From positions 10,681,501-10,745,500 of the forward strand of contig CM075202.1 of assembly GCA_037577475.1 (NCBI GenBank): DNA of 64,000 nucleotides, read 5' to 3'. A program made the translations under genes and the position numbers. The notes beneath the pieces were generated by a model that saw only the letters and a program-made list of their open reading frames with translations, did not search any database and was not told where the DNA came from. This stretch comes from Chaunax sp. Z400. Taxonomy: Eukaryota > Chordata > Actinopteri > Lophiiformes > Chaunacidae. Below, in pieces: positions 51,104 to 63,368 of this stretch (the first letter of the stretch is position 1; every line of letters begins with the position of its first letter).

Positions 51104-53716
51104 TCAGTTGCCCTTCTCCACCTCTCCCCTTTCCTGCTCCGTCACCTTGTCGTCAGCTTCCTCCTTTTGTGTCGCGTGGCCGTTCACTCTGTCAGAAACT
51201 GTCCCAAACATCTTGGCGCTGTGCTCCTGTGCCTTCGCTCGCAGTGCAGCGATACTGTTCTCCCTCAGTTCCTCTTTAGAAATGGGCGAGTTTGTATCTT
51301 TCACATGTTTCTCGTTCTCTTCCTCCTCCATCACTTTGTCCTCTGGTTTCTCTGCTCCTGGCGGTGGTGGTGTCAGGCTGCTGGGCTTTCCAGGAGAGGT
51401 GTGTGGGGTTTCAACAGACTTCTTGTGCATACCTTCAGAGAGAGGATATTAATTTCAGTGAGGGTTTGCAGAGGAGGCTTGGATGAGGAGTTCAAACTAG
51501 AGCTGTCTTGTAGGTATTCCTGTCTTTGTGTTTCTGGTAGGTTGAAGCATTTAGGCGATAAAAGAGCAACATTTTTCCTCTCAAGCTTGACATTTTGTAT
51601 GTACTGAGGTGTTTGACATCAAATAAAGTGTGAAAGAGAAGGATGACCAACTGGATAGATAGATAGATCAGACCTATTGTTCAATAGAGTCACCTAATTG
51701 ATTTAAACTAATCAATTGACACAAGGCCAGAGAGGACGTTTGGTCTAATCTGTCCTGATTAAGTAGGATTATCACTGCATCGACTGCTACCTTTTATTGA
51801 CATGCTGACACTTTTATTGGGTCCCAACATGAGCCAGGGTTAGCTTCCACTTACTGTTGCTCGAATACATCTCAATCCCCAATTTTCAAACACAATTAGA
51901 AAAACTAATAGAGAAATATTGCATTTGTGACAACAAGAGTATAGCATAGAGTATATAATATACTCTATACTATAGTATAGAGTATTTTAATAACAACAAT
52001 ATTGATATTAAAAGGTGGAATTCTATGACTTTTACTGCCCATATGGACAAAATGACCATAATGCATCTGTAAAAATGTCTGTGATGTAATACCGTATCTG
52101 TATCTGACTTATTAACTCCTAGTCAGACATTTCAGCTACAAGAAATTGTTGAACTGTGATGCATCAGTTTAACCCTATCATATAATTCAAGATCAATAAA
52201 TGGTCATAGGTTACACAGGACACAGAAACATACTTCTGTATGTACATTCTTGTATTTGTAACAAACGTACTTCTTCATGTAACAAACATACTTCTATATG
52301 TAGCAAACATACTTCTATATGTAACAAACATACTTCTATTTGTAACAAACATACTTCTATTTGTAACAAACATACTTCTATTTGTAACAAACACACTTCT
52401 GTATGTAACAAACATATTTTTGTATGTAACAAACTTCTCTATGTAACAAACTTACTTCTGTGTGCAACAAGCATACATAACTTACCTAGCAGCCACGGAG
52501 CATAAGAGTCAGTGACACCCTCCTTAGCTGATTTGAGGATGGACTCGGGCAGTGGGATGGAGTGACGGACCATGGCTCCATACAGGCCGTACTCCGCCAT
52601 CACGCTGCTGCGACCCCAACACTTCTCCCTCTTCCTCCACTTGGCCCTACGGTTCTGAAACCACACCTGGAGAAATTAAGGCAACATATATTTAAGTTTT
52701 GAGATGTGCAGAACAGTAATGCATGTAATTGTATATCTATTCTAACCTTGTAGAACTGTATTATTTTTGTAACTGGATCAAATCTTGATTTAAAGTCCCC
52801 TTCCACTCAAAATTTATAGTGGCTTCTGCAGCTTCACAGTGCTGGATGATGAGCATTCTGCTGAAAGGGGTAAATATCTCTGTGACGAAAACTTCAAGCG
52901 AACATGCGCTGAAAATGTACTTTTCATTGAAGCAAAAGACATGTTGTGTTTAACGGTGCAACTAGAAATTAGAAATATTTGCAAATTCATTGATTTTTTT
53001 CACGAAGTGAAAAGAAGTATATCTGGGTTTTTGTTTTTTTTGTTGTTGTTTTTTTTGTTTTTTTTAAAGAAGGTAATACAATTTCTGTGGAAAAACCACA
53101 TCAGACACAAATTATTCAAAGCAGGGTGTTGCCATGTGGATCTTTAATATATTTTTAAGCTACTATAAAAGCATTGACTTCTCATTTCATAATTGATTAC
53201 CCCTTTATTAACCCTTCCATGTTGTTTAATGCTGCAAGGACCCAGTCACTGCTGTCTTGAAGCAGGAATATTTATTTTGTGGACTGGGAGATAAATATCA
53301 GTGAAACAAGGACATCTGCTGGAGGCTTAAGAAGAAAAGGTTGCTGGTGAAGAAGTGCAAAGAACTAATTTTATTAGCTCTTCACTAAAATTTGTGTGTT
53401 TGCTTGCACACACTCCTATAGGTCCACTATAGACTGAAAATGTTTGTAACAGATTCGGCATTCAATATTTTATTTATTTTCTCATTGCTTCTTTTGTACA
53501 ATATGTTGTTTCTTCAGGAGTGTGTGTGTGTGTGTGTGCATCATTGTTCCTCTCCTCAAGTGCCTAAATTGATTTCCACCAAGCCAGGCCTTGTGATAGC
53601 CTCAGCAACTTGTGAATATGAATGAGGAGAACAGGGGGGAAATGAGCATCCTAAAATGGCCAAGGAGGCGGAATGAGATTGTAGGCAATGGTGTAAAGTC
53701 TGTGTATGTCTTTTTA

Positions 53717-53790
<74 letters not shown>

Positions 53791-55352
53791 TCAGACCTGG
53801 AATTAAAAACGATCAAGCCGAGCCCAGAAAGCTATTCAGGTAGATCTGATGATAACCTCCATCTCATAAAAAGATGAGCCTCAGATGAGCAGTCATGCTT
53901 TTTGACAGCAGTGTGAGTGTGCATGACTGGGTGTGTGTCTTCGCATGTGTGTGTGAAGTGTAAGAGAGTTGACCCTGGGGGCGAGGCGGCTGATTGAAAA
54001 ATAAGTTAATTTCCAGGCCCGATCGATGGGAGACAGGCGGTCAAATATCACGGGAAATTAAAATGCTCATAGCAACCAGGCAGAGGCCTCGGCTCAGCCA
54101 CTGACCTGCACTAATTAATTTCTATGTAGTTATCATTTCATTTCAGGACTGTGGCCCATCTAATGGGAGAAAGGCAATAAGTTCTCCTCAATTAACTAAT
54201 TATATTGAGAGGGTGTAAATGAGAAAGCAGAAGGCATTGTGAGGATGAAGATAATCTCTCTCTCTATCTATATCTATATCTATCTATCTATCTATCTAAC
54301 TCAAACTTAAAGTTAAAAAAAACTTCCATTGCATGAAATATCTGAATTATTTAATAGAATTTTTTTTCATTTAAATGAAATGTCCTTTTTGTTTTATTCA
54401 TCTCTTAAAAGATTTGAATTGTAAGATAATAGCAGATAATAATAACATTTGTGCATCCTTCACAGACATGAATACACACCTGTATTCTGTCCTCTGGCAG
54501 CTCCGTCTTCATGGAGAGCATTTCTCTGGCATACACGTCTGGATAGTGAGCTTCATTAAAAGCTTTCTCCAGCTCCTCCAGCTGATAAGAGGTGAAAATT
54601 GTCCTGCAGACAAATCAAAGAAAGCAAATGAGAAGAAATACCCATGTATAATTTGAATTTCTTTGTCACCTATTTTCTCATTTTCACATTTGTTCAATTT
54701 TGTATAATGGCTGCAAACGAAATGTTCTGAATTTGAAAAATTTAAAATAAAAATAAAAATAAATAAACAATCAAAATGGTTGTGGACTGATATTGAAATA
54801 AAATGAAGATCATGCAAAATGAAAAATAGGCCTATTAATTTTTTTTCTTTTATGAAATGATTTTAGAATTAGCAGTGTAAGAGGACAAGAGGTCCATTAT
54901 ATTCGTTTTTTCTTTGTTATGGCATCGAGAATAAAAGGCCATGTGATCTTTTACCACACATGCGTGGTTTTATCCTTAACGAAAAATACAGCAACGATGT
55001 ATTTCTACAGACAGTGCATCGGAGATCAGGCAAAATTTTACCGCTATTTTGATGAGAATTTTTAGGCCCACCTTATTAGGGTAAATATAGCCTCTTATTA
55101 GGAGCATCACAAACATACACGTGTCATTACGGGAATTAAATGCTGATTTCTTTTGTTTTAAGTTTAATCACTGGTTACATAATCTTATTTTTTATTTGTA
55201 TGTTTTTTCTTTTACCTGTGTCGTCTTTTCTTTCTTTTCTTGCTCTGAATCTTGGAGGATTTGGTGAACTTTTGATCACCGGAGGAGAGACTCATGTCAT
55301 CAGAATCTGTGAGGAAATACATCAGTGAGCAACTCAAAATACGAGGACAATA

Positions 55353-55400
<48 letters not shown>

Positions 55401-56284
55401 TAATAATAATAATAAAAGATTATGATGATGGTAATACAAAGATGGTAAGATTTGAGAATTCTTTGCTTTATTCTAAATTTAATTAAAAAATAGACTGTTA
55501 AAAAAATAGACAGGCCTCTGCATATTTCATTTTTTAATCTTTTCCCCTATTTTAAAAACAAAAATAAATAAATAATCGAACCCCATTTTTTCTAGCTTAA
55601 CTTTATTTAACTTTTTAATTTTTTAATTTTCAATTTTCTACCATCATTGGTCCTATATCCGATCAGAGGCCACAGACAAACTCTTTCTTTTTTTTTTGTT
55701 GATCTGTCATTTTCTCCATGAAAGATAGTTCAGAATAAACATGAGGTACGTCATACATGTACACAAACATTCAATAATTATTCTCATCCCTTCATTAGAA
55801 ACACACAGTGTGTTCCCAGAGTTTAAAGGTCTTAAGTTAGTGTCAAACACTCACCGGAACTGGCGGAGTGTTGTCCGTCGATTTGTGCGTCCATGTGCGC
55901 TGCTCTGTGCAGCGGCTGCAGGTGCACATTTTGCGCCTCTGACAGCATCTCCAGAAAGGCCGGCTGGCTGTAAAACGAGTGTATTCCTTCTGGTCCCAGC
56001 AAACCCATACCTACCCCGAGACCCCCATGTCCGAGCGCCGACCTGGTGGCCAGTACGTGCGCCCTGTGCGGCAAAGCCTCCAGCGGACGCCTGGGTGCCG
56101 CCGCAGGCTCCTTGTTGAGGCCGAGCAGCTCCTGGATACCAAAGCCGGTGCGCCGGTGCGCCGTAGGGGCCATTTTCCAGACAGGAGGCGGCTGGTGGGA
56201 TCCCTCGTGATTCACACTGGTTTGTGAGGCTGATTTCTGTTTATTCTCTGTGTCTGAAAGCACAACACCCTCCTTCCCTGTCAT
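51104..56284 (-). CDS. vsx2: Visual system homeobox 2 (Chx10)
   Basis: Five exons on the minus strand: 55855-56284, 55216-55306, 54480-54603, 52486-52666, 51104-51432, phases consistent, 384 aa (human VSX2 361). It is a paired-like homeodomain transcription factor that maintains retinal progenitors and specifies bipolar cells; it acts in the nucleus. Parts: octapeptide-like FGIQELLGL (48-56), a basic stretch KKRKKRRHR, a Q50 homeodomain (about 170-229) with VWFQNRRAKWRKRE, the CVC domain just after it (EKCWGRSSVMAEYGLYGAMV onward) and an OAR-like SKEELRENSIAALRAKAQEH near the C-terminus. VSX2 rather than VSX1 is shown by LLGLNKEP, RTIFTSYQ, EKCWGRSS and the OAR block. The N-terminal linker (SSGDQKFTKSSKIQ) differs from the mammalian version. 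Exon 4's donor is followed at once by a minisatellite. Flanking sequence is rich in TAATTA sites, consistent with homeodomain and possibly auto-regulation. Confidence 0.97.
52257..52475. repeat. 21-bp minisatellite in vsx2 intron 4
   Basis: About ten to eleven copies of GTAACAAACATACTTCTATTT and close variants on the plus strand. Being 21 bp (7 codons), it leaves long spurious open frames on both strands. The array begins about 10 bp beyond the exon 4 donor site in the direction of vsx2 transcription; on that strand most units contain GAAGTATGT and one contains GAAGTAAGT. Confidence 0.92.
53720..53787. repeat. (GT)n microsatellite
   Basis: About 34 GT units in vsx2 intron 3. Confidence 0.95.
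53971..54250. promoter_or_regulatory. Candidate conserved element in vsx2 intron 3
   Basis: A 280-bp block of complex, non-repetitive sequence set between a GT and a TCTA microsatellite. It contains two TAATTA homeodomain cores (54112-54117 and 54197-54202) and a CAATTAACTAATTA cluster. Such islands in introns of developmental homeobox genes are often conserved enhancers. Conservation itself cannot be measured here. Confidence 0.4.
54254..54298. repeat. (TC)n/(TCTA)n microsatellite
   Basis: A CT run followed by imperfect TATC/TCTA units in vsx2 intron 3. Confidence 0.85.
55350..55415. repeat. (ATA)n microsatellite
   Basis: About 21 AAT-type units with few interruptions, in vsx2 intron 1 roughly 45 bp upstream (in transcription) of the exon 2 acceptor. 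Confidence 0.92.
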
Positions 56285-56397
56285 GGCGGTGTGGCTCCAA
56301 TTTCTGTTCTCTGGTCCCTCAAAAGAAGCCGCAGTCCCTGGTGCAATGAGTTCTGTGATGCGCTCCCTTTCTCTCCCTGCCCGCCTCGCTGCTGCGC

Positions 56398-56435
56398 TTT
56401 TTATTCAGCAGGCAACAGGCGGCAGCCAATCCAAT
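56398..56435 (-). promoter_or_regulatory. vsx2 core promoter (TATA-like plus two CCAAT boxes)
   Basis: On the minus strand a TATA-like AATAAAAA lies at 56398-56405, about 115 bp upstream of the start codon. Two adjacent CCAAT pentamers, readable on the plus strand at 56426-56430 and 56431-56435 and therefore inverted (ATTGG) relative to vsx2, sit about 20 bp further upstream. This predicts transcription starting near 56370. The sequence between promoter and ATG is GC-richer than its surroundings. Confidence 0.55.
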
Positions 56436-57539
56436 CACAAGAGGGGAGAGTCCCCACTGAAGTTTGTTTCAAGCTCTGTGAAGCCTCATTAAAGTAGATT
56501 ACACAATTTCTGGCAATTAAATGCGACAAAATAACTGGGATACTTGGCATGTTTGCCAAGGAATTGCTGAGCACGTGGATGGGTTGTCTGTAAGTGACCA
56601 TAAAAAGAGGCATCACTTCCATCTGATAAAGCGTCATCGTCATTTTGATACCATGAATTTGCATTTATCACAGGTCAAGCATAGAATTGCATACACCAAG
56701 ACTTTTATAGGTTGTTTTCTTGTTTTTTGGTGAGTGTTTGGGTCAAAAAGAGAAAGGATATGCAAGCGATTTTAAATTTAATTAGTTACAATAAATCACC
56801 AGCGAAAGAAGGACTTAATACTCTTAATTCATGCTTCTGAGGCTGATCACCTGATCATGAAAAAGATCCGATCAGCTCAATAAATCCCCTCCAGTTGAAT
56901 GAAATCAATTTAATTTGCAACACGTTCGTTCTCATTCATTGAACTTTAGTAGTGAGGAACCCCAAAAAAATACTGAAAACCCAGAATAGAATTAATTTGA
57001 ATTTAATATGGCTGAATAAGACTGTATTTGCTTTGCTATATAAAATTGTCAGATATTTAAACTTTATAATTAATCATGAAAAGTGAATATTTTATTTCAG
57101 GCTCTTTAATTACAATGATAGAAGTACAAAGTTTTAAAAAAATATTATAGCCTATATATAACTACCAATAAAAAGGAACTTTATTTGTATAAAATATGTC
57201 TCATTTATAATTTCTGCCCTTAAAATATAACATTATCGCTCATCAAAATGTATCTAAGACAGACATGACAGTAAAAGGCGCAATACAAAAACTGTAATCT
57301 GATTACAACTCGGTGCAGTTAAACTCATCTTGTATTTGTTATTTTCCAATACATATTCTTAACAAAGTTAATCTATTAAAAATAAACCATAATGAACTAA
57401 ACGCAGGTCACATTGGATCAGGAGCTGAGAAAAAAAGATATTCACTGATTAAATTTAATTAAAAGAAGCACTAATAAACTCATATAAGCCAATTTATAGA
57501 TCAGTTAATCAATCAGTTTAGCTTCTTATAAGGGTGACA

Positions 57540-57690
57540 ACAAACATTAATTGATCCGTTACCAGGCTCGAGCTCTAATGTCCATATAACCCACACTGTG
57601 ATTTGCATATTCTAATTAGGTTTGTGCACCAAAGGTTTTGTTTAGTAGCAGTCTGCTCATCTGCTCATTGGTCATTAAGCGTTTTCTATT
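57540..57690. promoter_or_regulatory. Candidate vsx2 upstream element with octamer and TAATTA
   Basis: Contains ATTTGCAT (57601-57608), an octamer-type POU site, followed five bases later by TAATTA (57613-57618), a POU-plus-homeodomain arrangement. About 1.3 kb upstream of the vsx2 start codon. Confidence 0.35.
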
Positions 57691-60439
57691 CTTTGACGGG
57701 TCACATGATGAAGAATACAATATCCCACTTGAGGGTATTTAGGCCACAACAGGGTGGCAATTAAATATGCGACAAACAGAGGAGCAAATGCAAGCGGACA
57801 ATAAAATAACAGATTAATGTGCATCTTGTAACGCATCTCTTTTGCTGTTTGAGGTCTGATGGTAAACACAATAAGTTTTGACGCGGACTGTTAAATTGCG
57901 TAATAATTTTGTGCATAATTCCGATTTTGAAAGTAAGAGTGAAGGCATTTAAACCATCAGCTTAAATTGAAACCCACTTAATTGTGAGATCAGGGGAAAA
58001 TACTATCATATTCCCACAACCTGAACGATCTCTAATCAGCTATGAATCAATTATTGCACAGTTTCATTGTTCGGAGATAATTTGCGGCACGCTTTTGGAC
58101 ATCTGGACGGATAATTGCGCAGAGGAGAGTTTATGGAGATGAGTGGACGCGCACGATGGAAGCGGAGATAGTCTTATCAATTGACATGTGGTGATGAATA
58201 AATAAATAAATAACTGGGTTCTGTTTGGCAGCACGTCAGGCTGTTGATGGTGGTCAGTCCCACAACACATTAGTGCTGGTTTGCACTCTGAGATATGATC
58301 AAGAAGTGGCATCCCTCCGGTTGTGTAACTCTCCATTTCCCCGTAGGAGAAGAGGCCTACATAAAATACGTATGACAGAACACTGTATTACAATACTTAA
58401 GGAAAGGCTTTGGTAAATGATTCAGTCATTATTTGCCTAAGTGTGAAATTTTAGATCAAAATCTCATATTCAGTATGACAAAATAAAAATGAAAAAAAGA
58501 AATCACTTATTGGATGGACAAAATAAATAGAAAAAATACATAGATAACAGAGAATTAGTTGATCCAGATGTGAAGAACAAGAGAGGATTAAAGAAGAGGA
58601 TTTTACTTAAATTAACAAAAATTACCTTCAGCATCTCATGAGAGGCTTTTTGCAGAGGCATGTCATTAGTGGTGAATGAAGAGATCAATGTCATACCAAT
58701 AGCCATGCTAATGAGGTTTCTGCACTACACACACGTGTGGATGACATCCATGAATCACAGCCTTCCACTTAGATTAGGATGCAGCAAGAAACACATTTTT
58801 GCATCACAATTCACAGCCCCTGCACACAGATCACCTCAGTTCAAGGTTAATCTCAGTTTTAGTGTCAAACAGTTTAAGATCTGAACTCTGGGCACAAAGA
58901 TCGAAGACAGTTTAAGGAAAGTATTTATATAAGCCTGATTGCTGTGATTTGTCCCTTTTTTCTTGTGCGAAAATATAATTTTAATCTCTGCTTGGGCATA
59001 TTATCTTTTTCAATTATGTTTTTAGTCAATATGAGGTTGTTGGAGGAGAAGGATTAAACCTGCAAAATTATTGTATTCATTGAAATTTGCAATGAAATGA
59101 AATTTAAAACAGCCAATACTGTGCCGTCAATCTCTGCATATTTGATTTATGAGACTCAATTTTAACATAATGCAAAAAAGAGGGATGTTGTCACAGCCTT
59201 ATAGGATGTTTGGACATCCAGAGCTGAGCAGCAGCTTCTTCTGTAACATTCTAATCTTAGCTTCAGCAGCTCAAGGGGAGACTGAGCATAACAGTATGGT
59301 TACAGAGAGAGGTAGAGACATGGCACTGCCATCCATATGTGGCTGAGATAATGCAGATTCATAGTTATTCAAATGCATTGCATGCAGCCTATCTGTGAAA
59401 GATAAGAAGTTATATCTAGATGAAATACAGATCCTGATCAGCCGTTATGGAAAATCATATTTTACTGATGATAAACATATGAGCTCCATGGTGCTGTCCT
59501 CTTTACCCTTTATTGGTCCTCAGGATCCTCTGCAGACACGCAGATCTTTCTCGGCAGTGATGTTCTTGCACAGATTCATAAAGTTTATTCCTCACATATA
59601 AACACACTCAGCGCAACATAATGAAACATAATGACATATGCAATCTTCACCTATTAACAAATATGTACTTTGACAACCTGAGGACTCATGAGAATATCAT
59701 TCATAGGCCTGTAACCATAATTTAAGGTCAATGGATTTACCAGCCAACCATCTAAATCTGGTGTATCTGGATTTTTATTTGGATCTGCGCTAAATTGCAC
59801 ATACTCAGATACCAATACCCTAAGCATGCCTGAAGATCAACGTATTATTCCCTGAGAAATCAAAGAAAACGTTAAAAAAAACGTTCTATCTCACAATGTT
59901 TGAACAATGAAAAAAGAATCCTGGATCATCAGGACAACTTTATGAAGCTGACAGTGTTGGTTTGACCTACAATGAGCTTGTTGACAAATGTTGCCTCTCT
60001 TTTCTTTTGAAATTCATAAAAAGAGTTCTAGTTCTCGTTGAACATATTCGTACAGCCAATCACACGGCAGCTCTTTCCCATTTCAATGTGGCTTCTCTTT
60101 GTGTTTTTGTGGCATTCCAGATGAACTGTAACATTTCCCATCAGTAAACGTTTTCTGCCAGAAAAGGCTCTTCTAATCTAGCTAATTGCCGTTTCCCAGA
60201 GCTCAGCTTTTAAGAGGAAGAGCCGGGTAACCGAACAGCCGTTGATCAAAACATCCTTTTAAAGGTGAAGAAACAAAAGGCCACTGGTGATTCAACAGTT
60301 TGTTTCGTGGCCACAAAACATTAATTAGGGCAATAACTTCATGCCATTGCCCTTCTATAGTCTCCATTTCTGTATGAGTGCATCTTTTTATCCTCTGAAC
60401 TTTGTCGGGGGACTCTGACTTGCCGAGTGTGCCACATTC

Positions 60440-60850
60440 CCCTTTTCCATGTGCAGATGTGTTATTGGCGTAATGAGGAAAATGCTTTTGGAAACGTGGG
60501 AGAGAGGCCCTCTAACTCTGAAACTTTCTTGACAAAATAATATACCTCATTGTGGTTACTCCTAACAAGAATTGACATAATTACTCGGGCCCATTTCTTG
60601 TCTAATTAGCACACTTCCATAGTAGACAGGGACTAGCGGTTAGGCAGGGAAGAGAATCGGACAGGCATGGCGGTAGCAACACAAAAAAGGGGCCTCTGGT
60701 TTCAGCATAATTAGGTGAGACAATACCCCTGACTGTTTTGAGCTATGGCAGCGGCTCAGAGCTGGGGCCGAGCAGGCGAGCAGACTCCCCAACACTCTAA
60801 TAAGCCCCTAATTGTCTTCTTTTTTTTTTTATTCATATGGGCAGCACCAG
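60440..60850. promoter_or_regulatory. Candidate vsx2 distal enhancer A
   Basis: About 400 bp of balanced-composition, non-repetitive sequence with TAATTA at 60578-60583, 60603-60608 and 60708-60713, and TAATTG at 60809-60814. Located about 4.2-4.5 kb upstream of vsx2. Enhancer role is inferred from composition and position only. Confidence 0.4.
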
Positions 60851-61669
60851 ACATGAGGACTGCCTATTCTTGGTCTCCTGCAGAGAACGAATTTAAGTTG
60901 ACTCACTCAAGGTCTTCACTGTTTGGCCTCAAACTCCAGATAACTTGTATTCACCTCCTGTGACAGGAGGTTTTGCTTTGGTTTTGAGTCCAAAACCTGG
61001 AGGAGCCATCATCTTCTTGAAAACAGAGATGCAGGAAGAGAGGTGCATCAAAAACGACTTCATATTATCTTCTGGTTCAATTATGTAGTTGAAATAATAG
61101 ATTTTCTAGTGACTAGACAATATTTGCTCTCGTCCTAACCCGGCCTTTCCTCATCACAAACTCCTTAATATAGTATCTCGCTCTTTACCTGCTAAATCCT
61201 CAAAAAAACAATGAGCTGAAAGTATACAGTATTCATGTTCATGTTACGTGATCACATTTCATTTTTGCTCTGGCAACTTCCCAAACACAACACTGAATGG
61301 TCATCACCTTTTGTGTTGTTCGAATGTGATAAAAGCTTGCAGAAAACAGCTTTAAGTGTCTGCAGGCACTGTGATAAAATCAGCATCAAATGTGTTTATA
61401 ATTTCTTAAAAATGATTCCTTTTCTTTTCTTGGCCAGAGCTGAACGTGAATCTCAGACGTTCTGAGATTCACTTTCTATTTTTTTGCTGCCAAAGTTAAC
61501 TTTGGACCACAAGCAGCTGGACTCCACAGGCTGCATGTCATCACTGTTGGATGAGCCACAGACACATGCACACAAACGCACAAAGAGCGAGAGACTGGTC
61601 CATATGTTTGAGGCCACTTCTAATTGCAGGTGGTGCCCAGAAAACTGAGTATTTCATAATTCCCTCAGT

Positions 61670-61830
61670 CAGAGCCTCTCCACTCAGGAGAATGTCAATT
61701 CAATGTGCCCTCACTCCTTTAATTAGCTGTCAATTAGTGCAAATGAATCAACTCTTCGCCTAATTAAGCAATGCCACCAGGCAGCTCCCATATACAGGCC
61801 ATTGTAGTAGCAGCATGAGAAAACCACAGC
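61670..61830. promoter_or_regulatory. Candidate vsx2 distal enhancer B
   Basis: A dense cluster of homeodomain cores: TAATTA at 61720-61725, CAATTAG at 61731-61737 and TAATTA at 61761-61766, with TGCAAATGA between them. Sequence is complex and free of simple repeats. Confidence 0.4.
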
Positions 61831-62929
61831 TAGCAAACTCGTTTTGGATCAGGAGGGCAACTTAGCGATCACAGTGACACTGTGTTCAGGGAGCTGTGTG
61901 TGTCTGTACAAAGTATAAGGGAGGATGAAGTCACACACTTTGCGCTGCACTGATCAGGCAATGCAAAATGATTGTTATTTTATGCATCTTGACCACCACA
62001 ATACATGTGCAACACAAGTAAACAGGCAAAGCTTTTATATCAACTCACCTTATTTTGTATTTTTAGCCACATTTACAAAGATGCACATGCACACACAAAA
62101 AAAACACACTTCATTCAGGCATTTGAATATCTCTAATCTCTGATTCAGACGTAGACCGAACTCCAGCTTGTCTTTCACTGAGAAGACTTAATTTCACCAG
62201 GTCAACAAAACAGGTCACACAACTGCTGCCATGTTGGATGATTTATAAAGTTCTTAATGGAACTGAATTTTAAGGTGAGCATGTGAACTCTTGTCTTTTT
62301 CATTTCCAAGTAGCCCCTTTTCAAATCATGCGTAATTTTCTAGAATATTTTTCCCATCAATTAGGTGTCACTTTTTAAAATGCAACAAAGTCCCTCCAGT
62401 CGGTCAGGTCCTTTGTTCATATGAAGCTTTATTTTAATCTCTAGACAGAGCTTTGATACCATTTATGTAATTTCACTTGTCTATTTTTTATGATATCCCA
62501 CCCTGTGATTTCCTCTCTGTGTTTCCTCCCTCTTGCAGCGTCAGACCGAAAATGATTTTGTCATGCAGTTCAAATACTTGATTTACAGTTGGAGCGGAAA
62601 TGTAATCTCTCCAAACATCTGCTCACTTCTGACTCTCAAGAGCCTGTTTTTGACTCTAACAAGCTGCTCTTAGGAGGGATTTTGTTGAGTTGACTAACAA
62701 TAAAATACTGGCATTACGTCCACTATGTTTCCATGTGTATGTTTTTAACAGGAGAATATATGTTAATTCTCTTAAGTTTCTTCAAACCTCCAAATATGCC
62801 ATGCTTTAGTCTTTACTGTGATGTACGGATGGTTTGTGTCATGAAGAGGCAAACTCATTTTCAGGCACGTGAGCAGTTCAGCCATGTTGCCCCCCACATC
62901 CCCCACCCCCCACCAGCCACGCTGGACCA

Positions 62930-63210
62930 TTACAGGCTGTAATTGTTATTTAATGGATTAAACATTCATCCTTCCTGTGCAAACCCCCAGAGGGCAGGAT
63001 GACAGCCTCACCATGTTCATAGCGCTTAACATCCCCCATCACACACCCCCGTCGACGCTCATTTGACGGCAGTGTTTGCACTTAAAATTCAATTACCCAC
63101 TTATTGATAGCTCTCTGGGGTGCTAAATAAGTTGACACGGTGCTAGTAGAGGTGTGGATGATTTCCCAGGAGGCCTCAGTCTCCTCTGCACATCTCCAAC
63201 TGGATCTATT
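62930..63210. promoter_or_regulatory. Candidate vsx2 distal element C
   Basis: Contains GGATTA at 62955-62960, the reverse complement of the TAATCC core preferred by OTX/CRX-type K50 homeodomains, then a long complex stretch ahead of the CA microsatellite. Function inferred. Confidence 0.3.
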
Positions 63211-63310
63211 TCATGGCTTTACTCATCAGCAGCAGACGCAGATGGAGCATAAGCAGCCGTCATACACCTGCACACACCAGCGCACGCAGACACAGACGGG
63301 CAGAGGGTGC

Positions 63311-63351
<41 letters not shown>

Positions 63352-63368
63352 AGATACACACACACAGA
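63311..63368. repeat. (CA)n microsatellite
   Basis: An imperfect CA run interrupted by TACAGATA. Confidence 0.9.

Noticed and set aside
51001..51607. Several plus-strand frames over the vsx2 last exon
   Set aside because: Antisense shadows of the exon that encodes the OAR region on the minus strand.
52200..52505. Open frames on both strands with a seven-residue periodic pattern
   Set aside because: They are generated by the 21-bp minisatellite in vsx2 intron 4; a unit divisible by three keeps several frames open. No splice or domain support.
55741..56118. 125-codon plus-strand frame
   Set aside because: Antisense to vsx2 exon 1, GC-rich and without any domain.
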